DNA of 64,000 nucleotides from Chelydra serpentina (lineage: Eukaryota > Chordata > Testudines > Chelydridae), in NCBI GenBank assembly GCA_037349315.1, contig JBAIAC010000007.1, positions 3,162,001 to 3,226,000 on the forward strand, written 5' to 3'. Below are positions 11,990 to 22,255 of this stretch, piece by piece. How positions within the stretch are numbered: position 1 is the stretch's first letter; every line of letters begins with the position of its first letter. The notes under the pieces were generated by a model. The model did not search any database. It was not told where the DNA came from and saw nothing but the letters and a program-made list of their open reading frames with translations. The position numbers and the translations under genes were made by a program.

Positions 11990-14396
11990 AGTGGCTCCCG
12001 AAGTGAGGTCCCTGGATCCATAGGGGTCCTCTGTGGGTTAAGCGGGGGTCCGTCCCTTGAGCTGTGGGGCAGCGGGGCCAGAACTGCACTGTGGCCAGAA
12101 TGCACCAGAACAGTGTTCCGGCATTTTTGCTCCTCGGAGGACACCATTTTGTTCTCAAAATGACATTCTCTGCAGAGAGGGACCACATATTTTGCGTGAG
12201 AGGTCACGCTGGCAGAGGTGTTCTGGCAGTACCAGAACTTGCCCATTCAGGATTATACCACAAAATATTTTTAGTTAAAGTGAAAATAAGGGTTATGTGA
12301 CAAAAATGGATCAGTGGTTAAAAAGCAGAAGGGTTAAAAAGAAAAATATATCTACTATTGAAAAAGAACGTGAAATCAACGAGGATCAAAGTGACAACAG
12401 AAGTGTAGAGAAGTGATAGAGAAGCCTCATCAATTATTATCACTGGGAAGAAACATAAAAATACAGAAAGGGACAAACTTTATGAAAGCACAAAGAAGAA
12501 CAGGATGTATGATGACCTAAAGTTATATTAAATTTGGCGTTAAACCTGTTTTGTACAAGATGATACACAGTTGCCACACACAGTTGCCACAATGTGTTTT
12601 ATGTTACAAAGTGCTTTCTGATGAGTGTATAAAACCAGCCAAACTCAACTGTTATTTAGCTATCAAACATGCTCTATGCAAAGATAAGCCTGTAGAATTT
12701 TTCAAATGAAAGTTATGCTAATTGAAGGCTGGAAAACTGAGTGTTATTAACACAACCCATGTCAATAGTAAAGCTCTCAAAGCTTCATATAAAGTTAGCT
12801 ACAGAATTGCTAAGGCTGGAAAACTGCACACTATTGCTGAAGAACTGATTCTTCCAGCAGTGAAGAAAATGGCAAACATAGTGCTAGGAGAGAAGCAAGG
12901 AAAGCAATTAAAATTATTCCCCTGTCGAGCAATACGGTATCTAGAAGAATACCTGACACAAGTGATAAAGTGGAAAAACAACTGGTGTTTCACTTGCAGC
13001 TGAGTCCATAAATTGCCTTGGAAATCGATGAATCGACAGACTTTGCTAGTGTGGCTAATCTTGCATACATGTGTTATATTTTTGGTGATGAGACGGTTGA
13101 AGACTTTTTGATTTGTTGTCTTTTGCCCACATGCACAACAGCAGAAGATATTTTTTGAATTCTTTTTATGGAAACATTCTCTCCAGAGATATGGGAAGTG
13201 AACACTCGACATTACTTCTACACATGGAAGTCCATTGGTTATCCTGGGGTAGGGTATTGACCCATTTCTTCAAACTTCACTCAGAGATATTGTTGCTTTC
13301 TATGGATTATCCTTTTGAGCTTTTGGACTGTCTTAAAGATAAAATTGGCTATCACAGTTGGCATCATTGGTGGACATATCTTCTCAATTAAATGAACTGA
13401 ATTTAGGTGTCCAGGGAATATCAGTAACCAAAGTCGAAGCCGTGATAAAACAGCTTCCATTATGATGTCATCATGTGACAAATGACAATTTTGCTGTTTG
13501 CCTTTATTAGATTTCATTTTTATGTAAAAATGATTCGACTCTCGATGAAAATGTAAAATGTAACATTCTTCAGCATTTGGTGAACCTCAAGGACAATTTC
13601 CGAGAATATTTCCTGTGAAGACTGATGCCAACAATCGGATTCAAGATCCCTTTGCTGAAGAAGCAAAGCCAACAAAGGATTTGAGTATAGACGAACATGA
13701 GGAACTTATTGAATTATTCTGTAATGGAGATTTAAAATGGAGTTTAAAAAGTATTCATTGATCCAGTTTTGGCTGCAACAGAAGTCAGAGTATCTATCCG
13801 AGGCTGTCAGACAGAGCTGTGGCATTTTTAATCCTGTTCACCACTACCTATTTGTGTGACAGTGGTTTCTTGGCACTTGTCTCATTAAAATCAAAATATA
13901 GACACAAGCTGGATACAGAGCATGATCTTAGGCTGAAACTTTTGAATATTGTGCCAAATGTGTCAAAAGTGCATTCACAAAAGGAACCCCACACACCACA
14001 CTGAGTAACACAATACACTTCTTTTATTTCACTGTTAACCACAATATTATTTCTTCACATTTTTATATCAGTACCTATGATTTCTTAATAATAATACTAT
14101 GTTTGATTTATGACTGACTATCTTCCATGGTGTTCTAAAGATAATACCTACCTATGTTTTGATATACAGTTTAATGGTTATAATAAATGGATAACTTGTA
14201 ATAATTGCAGACTGTTTATGGTTGGTCCCTTTAGGAGTTTTATTTTAATTACAAAAACAGTGTTTTAAAATAATAAACTAACCCTAGCTCATATAATAAC
14301 AACAAAATGAAACTTATGCATAAAAATGAAAGGGGTCTGGGAAATTTAGTAGAATGCTAAAGGGGTCTTTGACGGGGAAAAGTTTGGAAACCTCTG
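11990..14396 (+). mobile_element. Degraded autonomous hAT transposon, 2.4 kb
   Basis: The left end CAGTGGCTCCCGAAG and the right end AGTTTGGAAACCTCTG form hAT-type terminal repeats. The interior carries relics of one transposase gene on the + strand (12309-14004). Left and right 8-bp flanks no longer match well, as expected of an old insertion. The size fits an almost full-length hAT element. Confidence 0.85.
12309..14004 (+). pseudogene. hAT transposase relic (ZBED/SCAND3-like)
   Basis: The reading starts at an ATG at 12308-12310 (MDQWLKSRRVKKK) and proceeds through several frameshifts and stops. A BED-type zinc finger remnant lies near 12590-12690 (CVLCYKVLSDEC, then LNCYLAIKHA, where the first expected His is Cys). 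The stretch KASYKVSYRIAKAGKLHTIA near 12780 matches the conserved region after the BED finger. IALEIDESTDFASVA near 13015-13060 corresponds to the first catalytic Asp region. Near the C terminus, FTTTYLCDSGFLALVSLKSK (about 13838) and HDLRLKL (about 13921) are the hAT dimerisation domain. A 13-bp direct duplication (ACACAGTTGCCAC, near 12565-12591) lies in the BED region. The protein cannot be made. The closest known relatives are ZBED5/SCAND3/FAM200-type proteins, which are domesticated hAT transposases. Confidence 0.85.
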
Positions 14397-14992
14397 CCCT
14401 ATTCCATCCAGTCCCTCCATTTGATAGCATTACATTCATTGGGATACAAGTGAAGTTGAGTTACAGGCCTTTAATAATACTGTTTCTTGTTACCTAATTG
14501 GTTGTGCTCCTCAGCATCTTAAAGGGGGGGAGGAGACGTACTTATTTAATGATGAAAAGCGTAAGTAGAATTGCACATTTGAGGAAAAACCATATCCAGG
14601 TTATTAATACTAGGAAACATGCTTTATGGATGCAGAATGCTAGAATTCGATGAAGCTTCTCATTTAGAAACTGCTTTCTTCTTAACCAGGGATTATTCTG
14701 GATACCACTCAGCAAGTGTGTGTTTTCCACAAGACTTTAGCAAATTCCTTTCTTCTTTCATTCCTCAAACCAGCAGGTGCCTTTGGAGGACTAGCCTTTC
14801 TCCAAAAAGTGGCTTCTACCTCTAGCATGCTCTTATCATAGAGCTGGAGACCGCTTGCCCTTTGACAACCAACCAGTGAATGGTTAAAGTCCCATTTACT
14901 ATAACCATGCATTTCCTAGGATTAAGATTTTAATAAGGCCCATCTAAAGAAACAATCCAGCTAACATGGTATGAAAACACATATAAATATAT
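14397..14992. other. No gene seen
   Basis: Unassigned sequence between the hAT and the SINE. No exon or repeat recognised. Confidence 0.35.
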
Positions 14993-15190
14993 ATGGAGAT
15001 ATGCCTATCTCATAGAGCTGGCAGGACCTTGAAAGGTCATTGAGTCCTGGCCCCTGCCTTCACTAGCAGGACCAAGTACTGTCCCCTGACAGATTTTTTC
15101 CCCCAGATCCCTAAATGGTCCCCTCAAGGATTGAACTCACAACCCCGGGTTTAGCAGGCCAATGCTCAAACCACTGAGCTATCCCTATCC
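14993..15190 (-). mobile_element. tRNA-derived SINE with CR1-like tail
   Basis: On the - strand it begins with GGGATAGCTCAGTGGTTTGA, a tRNA-like head with a Pol III A box. A degenerate B box (near 15133-15144) and a region shared with CR1 3' ends follow. The + strand shows the complement, ending ...CACTGAGCTATCCC. This tRNA/CR1 chimera is the well-known turtle Pol III SINE. The same subfamily is at 37582-37782, and a different subfamily is at 40340-40515. Confidence 0.9.
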
Positions 15191-15199
15191 TTCTCACCC

Positions 15200-15490
15200 T
15201 ATCACATTAGCCCCCCAAAGTCCCTCTCCCCAGAAGGCAAGCTGGTGTAGCTACAGTGACCAGATGTCCCGATTTTATAGGGACAGTCCCGATTTTGGGG
15301 TCATTTTCTTATATAGGCTCCTATTACCCCCCACCCCCGTCCCGATTTTTCACACTTGCTGTCTGGTCATCCTAAACTACAACCACCGAACATGGTGTAA
15401 GATCAGGCATACCACCTTGTACTATGATTCCATCAGAGCTCACAAGCTATGCAGGCTCGGGTGGGGTCAGGTCAGTGTTTGAATCAGAGA
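15200..15490 (+). mobile_element. 5S-rRNA-derived repeat, split by a MITE
   Basis: Outside the inserted MITE (15254-15372) this matches the repeat at 19521-19925. Shared sequence begins before the 5S part (TCCCCAGAAGGCAAG, then ACATGGTGTAAGATCA). It then enters a 5S rRNA-like stretch at 15407-15490: GGCATACCACCTTGTA, then CTCACAAGCTATGCAGG (A-box region) and GTCGGGTGGGGTCAGGTCAG (C-box region). The copy ends after the 5S-like part and lacks the SINE body kept in the 19.5-kb copy. Confidence 0.75.
15254..15372. mobile_element. 119-bp Tc1/mariner-type MITE
   Basis: Inverted ends are CAGTGACCAGATGTCCC and TGCTGTCTGGTCATCC, flanked by TA on both sides (15252-15253, 15373-15374). It interrupts the 5S-derived repeat, so it is younger than that repeat. 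A sister of identical length in opposite orientation is at 30888-31006. Confidence 0.8.
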
Positions 15491-16302
15491 ACCACTTTAG
15501 TATAACCTGTCAAGTGACAACAGCTTAATAAATCCCTGCACTCCACAAAGTTGATTGTACCACTTGTCACGAGTACTGCATTAACTCCATCTCTGACCCC
15601 TCCTTGGTCTTTCCAAGAGCACCCATCTAGGTCTTAATTCTTGTGCCGTCGCTCTCTCAGGCCATCTCTACACTACAAAGTTAAGTCAACTTTATGTAAG
15701 TCGACATTGAGCCTCTGAATTAAGGAGGTCAATCTTGCATGTACCCACCACGCTCCTTGTGTCAGCCGAGTGTGTCCTCACTAGCAGCACTTGCATTAAC
15801 GCACAGAGCACTGCACTGTGGATAGCTATCCCATAGTGTACGTATCCGAATGGAATTTTGGGTAGCGCTTGCAATGCCTCATGGGACCAAAACATTGTTA
15901 TGGGTGGTAATGGGAAAATAGCATTAGCCTTCCATGATGCATTTTCCTTCCTCCCTCCCTGATATCAACGTCAAACAAACCAAGGCTTTCCCGTGCCTTT
16001 TTTCGAAAGCCTGGTTTAGGCGTGCAGACACCATAGCACGATATGCATGGACCATGCTCAGCTGTACACTCTTGTTGTGAGCATTACAAACACTTCATGC
16101 CTTACCTGCAGTATTTCCACAGCCGAGACAGGAGCCGCCGCACGGAACATTGCGATGTCACACACGTAGCCCTGCTGCAAAACATAGAGCGAAACCATTT
16201 GCAGTTGCTGGCGACAGTCACGCATCAGCTGAACACAGTTGAGCGCCATTTCTGGGCCTGGGAAACAAGCACTGACTGATGGGACCTCATCATTATGCAG
16301 CT

Positions 16303-17500
16303 ATGGGATGATGAGCATGACTGCAGAACTTTCAAATGCGAAGGCCACTTTCCAGGAACTTTGTGCAGAGCTTTCCCCAGCCCTGAAGCACAGCAATACT
16401 TAAATGAGAGCTGCTCTCACAGTGGAGAAGCGAGTGGCGATCATTCTGCGGAAGCTTGAAATGCCAGACTGTTACCGGTCAGTGGGGAATCAATTCGGAG
16501 TGAGTAAGTCTACCGTGGGATCTGTTGTCATCCAAGTTTGCAAGACAATAAACAGACTTCTGCTAAGAAGGGTAGTGACTCTGGGCAACGTGCAGGACAT
16601 AGTGGATGGTTTTGCCATGATGGAGTTCCCCAACCACGGCGGGGCGATAGACGGCACTCATATCCCTATCTTGGCACCAGACCACCTTGCCAAAGAGTAC
16701 ATAAACCGAAAGAGATACTTCTCAATGGTGTTGCAAGCGCTGGTGGATCTAAGGGCCGTTTCATCGACATCAATGTGGGATGGTCAGGAAAGATGTATGA
16801 CGCGCGCATTTTTACGAACACAGGTCTGTTCAGAAAGCTGCAGTCGGGGACTTTCTCTCCAGACCACAAAATAACCATTGATGATGTTGACATGCCGATT
16901 ATGATCCTGGGAGACCCAGACTACCCCTTGCTTCCATGGCTCATGAAGCCGTACATCGGCCGCCTGGACAGCAGTAAGGAGCGCTGTTCAACCATAGCCT
17001 GAGCAAATGCAGAATGGTGGTGGAATGTGCCTTTTGACATTTAAAAGGTCACTGGTGCTGTTTGCTTACTAGGTTAGACCTCAGTGAAAGCAATACCCCC
17101 ATTGTTATTGCTGCCTGCTGTGTGCTCCATAACATAGGTGCTGACTCTGTGGGTGCTGGAGCACCCAGGGGAAAAAAAATAGTGGGTGCTCAGCACCTAC
17201 CAGCCACAGCTGTTCAGGCATGGGGAGGCACTTGCAGGAGGGCGGAGAGCAGTGGGCGGGCAGGCAGAGTCTCAGGGGAGGGGTTGGAGTGGGATGCAGG
17301 AAGAGGCGGAGCAAGGGCAAGGCCGTGGGGAAAAGGGCAGAATGGGTGGAGTGGGGGTGGAGCGGGGGTGGAGCACCCCCGGGGAAAAAGAAAACTCAGC
17401 ACCTATGCTCCATAATATCTGTGAGGCAAAGGGAGAAAAGTTTCCTTCGTGATGTAGGGTTTAGGCTGATCGCTTGGCATCCAATTTTGAGCAGCCAGAT
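16303..17500 (+). pseudogene. HARBI1-like Harbinger transposase relic
   Basis: A DDE_4-type nuclease like HARBI1. The N-terminal WDDEHDCRTF (16303) sits in a different frame from the following ATFQELCAELSPALK. An HTH-like part RSVGNQFGVSKSTVG lies at about 16480-16525. The first catalytic Asp is in GGAIDGTHIPI (codon 16650-16652). A one-base frameshift near 16745-16755 moves the reading to GRFIDINVGWSGKMYDARIF, with the second Asp at 16799-16801. The third acidic residue is the Glu in RMVVECAF (codon 17023-17025), followed at once by a TGA. Reading continues as a further block to CCVLHN, which is cut by the hAT insertion and resumes as HNICEAKGEKF. All three catalytic positions are still visible, but the gene is dead. 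Confidence 0.88.
17133..17407. mobile_element. Non-autonomous hAT element, 275 bp
   Basis: Ends are CATAGGTGCTGACTC and CTCAGCACCTATG, with an exact 8-bp target duplication CTCCATAA (17125-17132, 17408-17415). The duplicated bases are the codons of the Leu-His-Asn block of the Harbinger transposase, so the insertion order is certain. It is related to 27687-28049. Confidence 0.93.
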
Positions 17501-18010
17501 ATCCAGGCAATAAGAAGAGCCCATCGAGGGGCTCCGTGAGGCTTTGAAAACGAGTTTCAGCAATGAGCCAGAGTAATGCGACACTTATCTTTGTTGTTCC
17601 TTACCAAACTGTCCCCTCCATTGCATTTTCTCCCCCGTAAAACTCCATCCCCAATGACCACCATGCGTGGAATGAATAAAGAGCCTTTTTTCCTCAATCT
17701 GTTTTGTTTGGTTATGCACACAAACGCACAGACAGCAAAGAAAAGTGAGATCGCCTTGGGCAAAAGGGCTGATAACATTGTGAGGGAAGAAACAAGGAAA
17801 GCTTGCTTGCAGATGCACTGCAATAACTATTAAAGGTCTGGGAATGGCGCCTTCTGTTCCTTGTACCCTCCCCTGGTGTTGAGTGCAAGGGATACCGAGG
17901 GCGCCCCCGCACCTCATAGGACGTTTCGGAGGAGGAGGATTGAGCACTGGGCGATGATGGCAGGCAGCTCTGTATAGGCTGCAGAGGGCGTCTGTAGACC
18001 AGGCCTCCAT

Positions 18011-19158
18011 TTGGACTCATGCTATTCTTCCATTCTCGGACCAGATGCCGCGTTGCACTCCCCTGCATATCAACCATGATCACCTCAGTAGTTTTGATTT
18101 ATGTCCAGACCCTGCAATGCTGGTCCCTCCAGGTGAACAACAGCGGTAATTAGCATCCCAAAGCCTCCTTAAAACAAAGCCTCCGTTTATTCAGAGCAAG
18201 AGCATTTCAGATAAACCATACCTTAAAAATTAAAGATCGTACTCATGTCTAGCTTTTCCCTAGGGCTTATCATTCCCTGAATCTGGGGAGGCCACTTCTT
18301 TAGACTCCCTCTGCAGAGTCTCTTGATCTGTTCTACCCCTAGGAAGTTTCTGACAAGGGAGTGTCCACCTTTCTCCAAGAAAGGCTTTTTAACTCTCAAG
18401 AAGCACATTACACATCAGTGTTCTTAGATCCTTACACAGCACCTCCTCTTTTGCCACACTATCTACCCAGCACAATCACACTGTCATCCTATAAAAATCA
18501 CAGTGCTATTGTGTCCTAAGTGTGAAGCAATGCTGAAGGTCCTGATCCTGCAGCACAACTCTTATATCCACACAGAGTCCCACTGGGACTGTCAGAGTCC
18601 ATGCCGCTGAACCCTGTTGCAGGCCACAACAAACAATCCAACTAAGACTGTAAGAAAACACTTCTCAGCCTATTATATTACCCCTCTCCCCTACAAAGTG
18701 GCTGAAATAGCACAGTGCTCGCTTATCTAAAAAGACTGTAATTTGTAAGGAATCCTAAGGACTTGGGGAGGAACAATGAAGAGAGAGAAGATGGGGGTGC
18801 CATATTCAATAGACTCTTCCTTTGAAACCATGGGAATACACTCTCCCTCCCTGAACACAAAACAGAGCGTTAAGAAATTAATGCTGTTCTTACCATGAAA
18901 GAGAGATGCTTCCAAAATTGTCCACTTGTCCTTCAACCCTGAACCTTTATTTTAAAACAGTGAAGCCTTTTGTAAGTTGCATACAAAGGACATTGTTCAA
19001 ACAACATTTCAAGCCCAAATAAGGAACATGAAAGGTAAATTTACCTTTGTTCTATACATGAAATCTAAGTTTGTACACCACGTTCATCCCTATGGTATAT
19101 AAATGCCTAACAAGGAAATTGAGACACACAGAGATTTCGTTCAGAGCTTTCAAGAGGC
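18011..19158. other. No gene seen
   Basis: No exon or known repeat. Weak short open frames only. Parts could be old retroviral LTR sequence, but nothing diagnostic is visible. Confidence 0.35.
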
Positions 19159-19250
19159 CACTGATTTTTGATGCTTCAGTGTTTGAGTCTCAATCTGAGA
19201 CAATGTGGGTATCTCAAGCTGGACACTCAAAAAATTAGGCACTCAAAAAT
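19159..19250. repeat. Old interspersed repeat, TTGGGCAC/CTCAAG type
   Basis: Contains ATGCTTCAGTGTTTGAGTCT and ATCTCAAGCTGGACACTCAA. It resembles the stretches at 25871-25918 and 40143-40200. The family is unnamed here. Confidence 0.4.
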
Positions 19251-19520
19251 TAGAGGCCACAGTTGCAAATGTGAGTATAAGTGACTTGGTATATAGTGAG
19301 TAGGTGACAGAGCCAGACTAGAGCACTTACCTTCTCTCTCCCCAACCCACATCCTATCTACTGGACCATCCTATGGCTATCACCATTAGGGGTTCTCCTT
19401 TGGATATGAAAGAGACACGGGCCATTAATATTTCACCTCCATTCAGAACTCAGTGATTTTCCATGAAAAATTAAACAATGATTTGACAAACAGAGCAGAA
19501 ACACCAAAAGAATTAACAAT

Positions 19521-19925
19521 ATCTGCCATTACACTTTGTCCCGCTCCCCAGAAGGAAAGATAGTGCAGCTATCACCAAACGTGGTGTAAAATCAATTAGC
19601 CATATAGCACCTTGTGCTCTGATCCCATCAGATCTCACAAGCTATGCAGGGTCGGGTGGGGTCAGGTCAGTGTTTGAATCAGAGACCTCCATAGAACATC
19701 TAGCTGTTACAAGACGTGATGGTGGCGATTCATTAGATGAATCTCTTCCCTCCGAGTCATTACGGAACCAGGGACCAAAATGGTATTGGGGCACTGTGCT
19801 GCTGGGGATGCAGTCTTTCACATGACATGTAAAAGTGAGGTCCTGACCACTTGTGGTCATTAAAGATTTGACAGCACTTTTTGCCAGACTGAGGGTATTA
19901 ACCCTGCTGTCTTGGCCAATTCCAA
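19521..19925 (+). mobile_element. 5S rRNA-derived SINE (SINE3/Deu-like)
   Basis: A 5S rRNA-like head lies at 19599-19687. GCCATATAGCACCTTG corresponds to the 5S 5' region, AAGCTATGCAGGGTCGGG to the internal A-box/IE region, and GTCAGTGTTTGAATCAGAGA to the C-box and box-end. The body then contains TCTTCCCTCCGAGTC, GGGGCACTGTGCTGC, GAGGTCCTGACCACTTGTGG plus TCATTAAAGAT, and AACCCTGCTGTCTTGGCCAA. These blocks appear in this order in fish 5S-derived SINE3-type elements. About 75 bp of non-5S sequence precede the head and are shared with the 15.2-kb copy. Family naming is from memory; the 5S resemblance is direct. Confidence 0.8.
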
Positions 19926-20170
19926 CATGCTGGAGCTGGGCTTTCCTGGAGGCAGGGAAGGTGGGAGGCAGCTAGGCGATGCATACTTCTGTGAGCCACA
20001 TCTCCAGCTACTTTGGTCGAGGAGGAGGGCAAAACCTACAGCCACCAACAGAAGAATTCCAGGGAAACTCCATGCATACAATTCTGCACTTCCCAAACCT
20101 ATTTGGGAATAACCTGGCTAGGGCAAAGACCAGCCATAAGAGTCTCTCTGTATGTTTATGCAGCAACTAG

Positions 20171-20400
20171 ACACCTGCGGCTGGCTCACACTAGCCAACT
20201 CAGGCTCGCAGGGCTCGGGCTGAGGGGCTGTTTCATTGCTGTGTAGACTTCCGGGCTCAGGCTGGAGCCCAGGCTCTAGGACCCTGCAGGGTGGGAGAGT
20301 CTGAGACCTCGGGCTCCAGCCCAAGTCCAGAAGTCTATACAGCAAAGAAACAGCCCCGCAGCCCGAGCCCCACGAGTACCAAGCTGGCAAGGGTGTTCTG
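20171..20400. mobile_element. GC-rich fold-back element, about 230 bp
   Basis: The left arm (GGCTCGCAGGGCTCGGGCTG, then GGGGCTGTTTC and TGTGTAGACTTC) is the inverse of the right arm (GAAGTCTATACAGC, GAAACAGCCCC, CAGCCCGAGCCCC). Arms are about 85 nt with about 15% mismatch. I see no clean target duplication. It is a typical sauropsid fold-back MITE, and the superfamily is not assigned. Confidence 0.75.
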
Positions 20401-21258
20401 GTAGTACCAGGCACATTTTTAAACTTGTTTTCACAACTGTCATTACTTTTTTAGCCCTCACAGTTGTGAAGAAAAGCTTAAAAATGTAACCTGAACATAA
20501 CCAATGCATTGGTGTCTGCCTGAGTCTGCAGACAGCCTGGAACAATAGCTCTGAGTCGTGTGAACTGCCCCATGAAAATATATTCTGATGCAATCAATTG
20601 ACTCCAGGAGCTGGGATTCTAGGTATGGGTTTATAGTTCCTACCTCTTAATCCAGCTTTGCCAAGGAGTCAATTTAGGCTGACCCCCAAAGGGAGGCCTG
20701 GTATTATACATCTTATTTGAAACAACAATCCTACTTTGACTTTGAATACATGCTTTTCATTCCTTTGAACAGGCACACCTGTTTTCTCTACTTTGCAGCC
20801 ACTTATGCTCAGGGGAAAGAGGGAGTGTAATAAATAGCAGAAGCAAAGAATTTACCCAGTAAAGAGCATTCCATGCTTTCTGTATGCAAATTCTGCAGAA
20901 GAATTCTACATATATGGTACAGAGCTACTTTCTCAACTGGATGCTAAAAGTGTTCAGTGCCAGCACAGCTGTTATCAAGCACTGCTCTTTCCAAGTCTCC
21001 ATTCAGTTTGATGGCTATGATTATGCCAACAGTATTTCCATTACAAACCCATCTATCCAACACTGTAGAACGGTTTTATGGCCATAAAAACTCATTTCAG
21101 CTAGAAATTTGATGCTCAAGGTCTCATCCCAGGTGCCTGTCTCTCTCTTCTAATGATGTAAAGTTGACCCAAAGCAGCCTTAACCGATGCTCTGGGAGAT
21201 CTTTCAAGTCAAACTCCCTGCTCTGCTTGTCTATCTCTCCCCCTTGATCCTAAACGCC
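20401..21258. other. No gene seen
   Basis: No repeat or exon recognised in this stretch. Confidence 0.35.
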
Positions 21259-21480
21259 CTGACTCAGTAAAGAATTTAAGCATTAGCTTAACTGTAAGCA
21301 TGTACTTAATTCTAGCCCTATTCCACAAAACATTTAAGCATGTGGTTACCTTTGAGCACCAATGATACTTAAGTCCCACTAAATTCAAGGAGATACAAGC
21401 ACATGCTTAAGTGGTTTGCTGCAGAGGAATGGTGTGAAGCATGTGCTTTTAAAGTTAAGTGCTGAATTAGGACCAAAGCC
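21259..21480. repeat. Palindromic AAGCATGTGCTTA repeat, long copy
   Basis: Begins GACTCAGTAAAGAATTTAAG and ends GTTAAGTGCTGAATTAGGAC, roughly inverse. Internal TTAAGCATGTGGTTA and CACATGCTTAAGTGG blocks repeat the palindromic core. The copy looks like two overlapping palindromes. Confidence 0.65.
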
Positions 21481-22000
21481 AAGACACGCAGCAGAATCTT
21501 AAAAGGCATTAAAAATGAATTGCACAAAATAGATACCACCTAAAATTGAAAACAGAGCTTGTGCCCCCATCTCACGGAAACAAGTGACATTGTGTATCCA
21601 AAAGTAACACCTCTATGTACATACATAAATTATTCCAACCACCGTATCTAGTAATACTGGTTGGAATGATTGGAATGTTGATGAAAACGTTCATCTAAAT
21701 ATCAAATTTTGGAGGGGGGGAGGGATAGGGTGAATTTTGACAAAATGTTTGCAATATTGTTTTTTGTTTGTTTTTGTAACGAGCTCTAGAGCTGATGACA
21801 ATTTTCCAGTTTTAAGGGTTTAGTTAATGAAAATTATCATTGAAATTGAAATTTTAACCAAAAGAGGGGCAAAAATTGAATGAAAAATCTCCCCCACCCC
21901 CATTTTGGGCCTGCTTTTGGACCTTGATGTCCATCTTGTTTATTGATAAAACATCTTAAACAACACGGCAGCTGCCATTTTTAAAGGTCATAGGAGCACT

Positions 22001-22050
22001 GGGCCAGATGCTCAGCTGGGGTCAATTTAACCCTACTCAGGACTTGAGCC
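22001..22050. repeat. Degraded palindromic repeat
   Basis: GGGCCAGATGCTCAGCTGGG and ACTCAGGACTTGAGCC keep only the outer parts of the family at 5057-5147. Confidence 0.45.
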
Positions 22051-22082
22051 ATTGAGTAGTGACAAGGTTTCGAGATCATATT

Positions 22083-22115
22083 GTGTGTGCGTGTGTGTGT
22101 GTGTGTGTGTGTGAG
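22083..22115. repeat. (GT)n microsatellite
   Basis: Sixteen GT-type units with one GC variant. Confidence 0.95.
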
Positions 22116-22197
22116 AGAAAAACTTGGATTTGAACATTTGTTCTCTTCACAGCTCACCCCATGTGCCCATGGAGGGCATGGGGGGAGGGGAGTAAAC

Positions 22198-22255
22198 TAG
22201 CTGGTCTCTCTCATCAACAGAAGTTGGTCCAATAAAAGATATTACCTCACCCGCC
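22198..22255 (+). mobile_element. Fragment of PLE-like 3' region
   Basis: AACAGAAGTTGGTCCAATAA and the following GATATTACCTCACCC match the right arm of the fold-back retroposon at 27339-27662. This piece stops before the tail and has no inverted partner. Confidence 0.65.

Larger units (their letters stand above)
15661..18010 (+). mobile_element. Broken Harbinger (PIF) transposon
   Basis: The left end reads GGCCATCTCTACACTACAAA then GTTAAGTCAACTT, a Harbinger-type terminus. The interior encodes a HARBI1-like nuclease relic. I could not find a matching right terminus, so the end coordinate is approximate and the element may be truncated. A hAT (17133-17407) sits inside it. Confidence 0.75.

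Noticed and set aside
16404..17002. Host HARBI1 gene
   Set aside because: Frameshifted, interrupted by a hAT, and preceded by a Harbinger-type terminus. It is a transposon relic.
19599..19687. 5S rRNA gene
   Set aside because: Too diverged in all boxes and embedded in a SINE body, so a 5S-derived retroposon.
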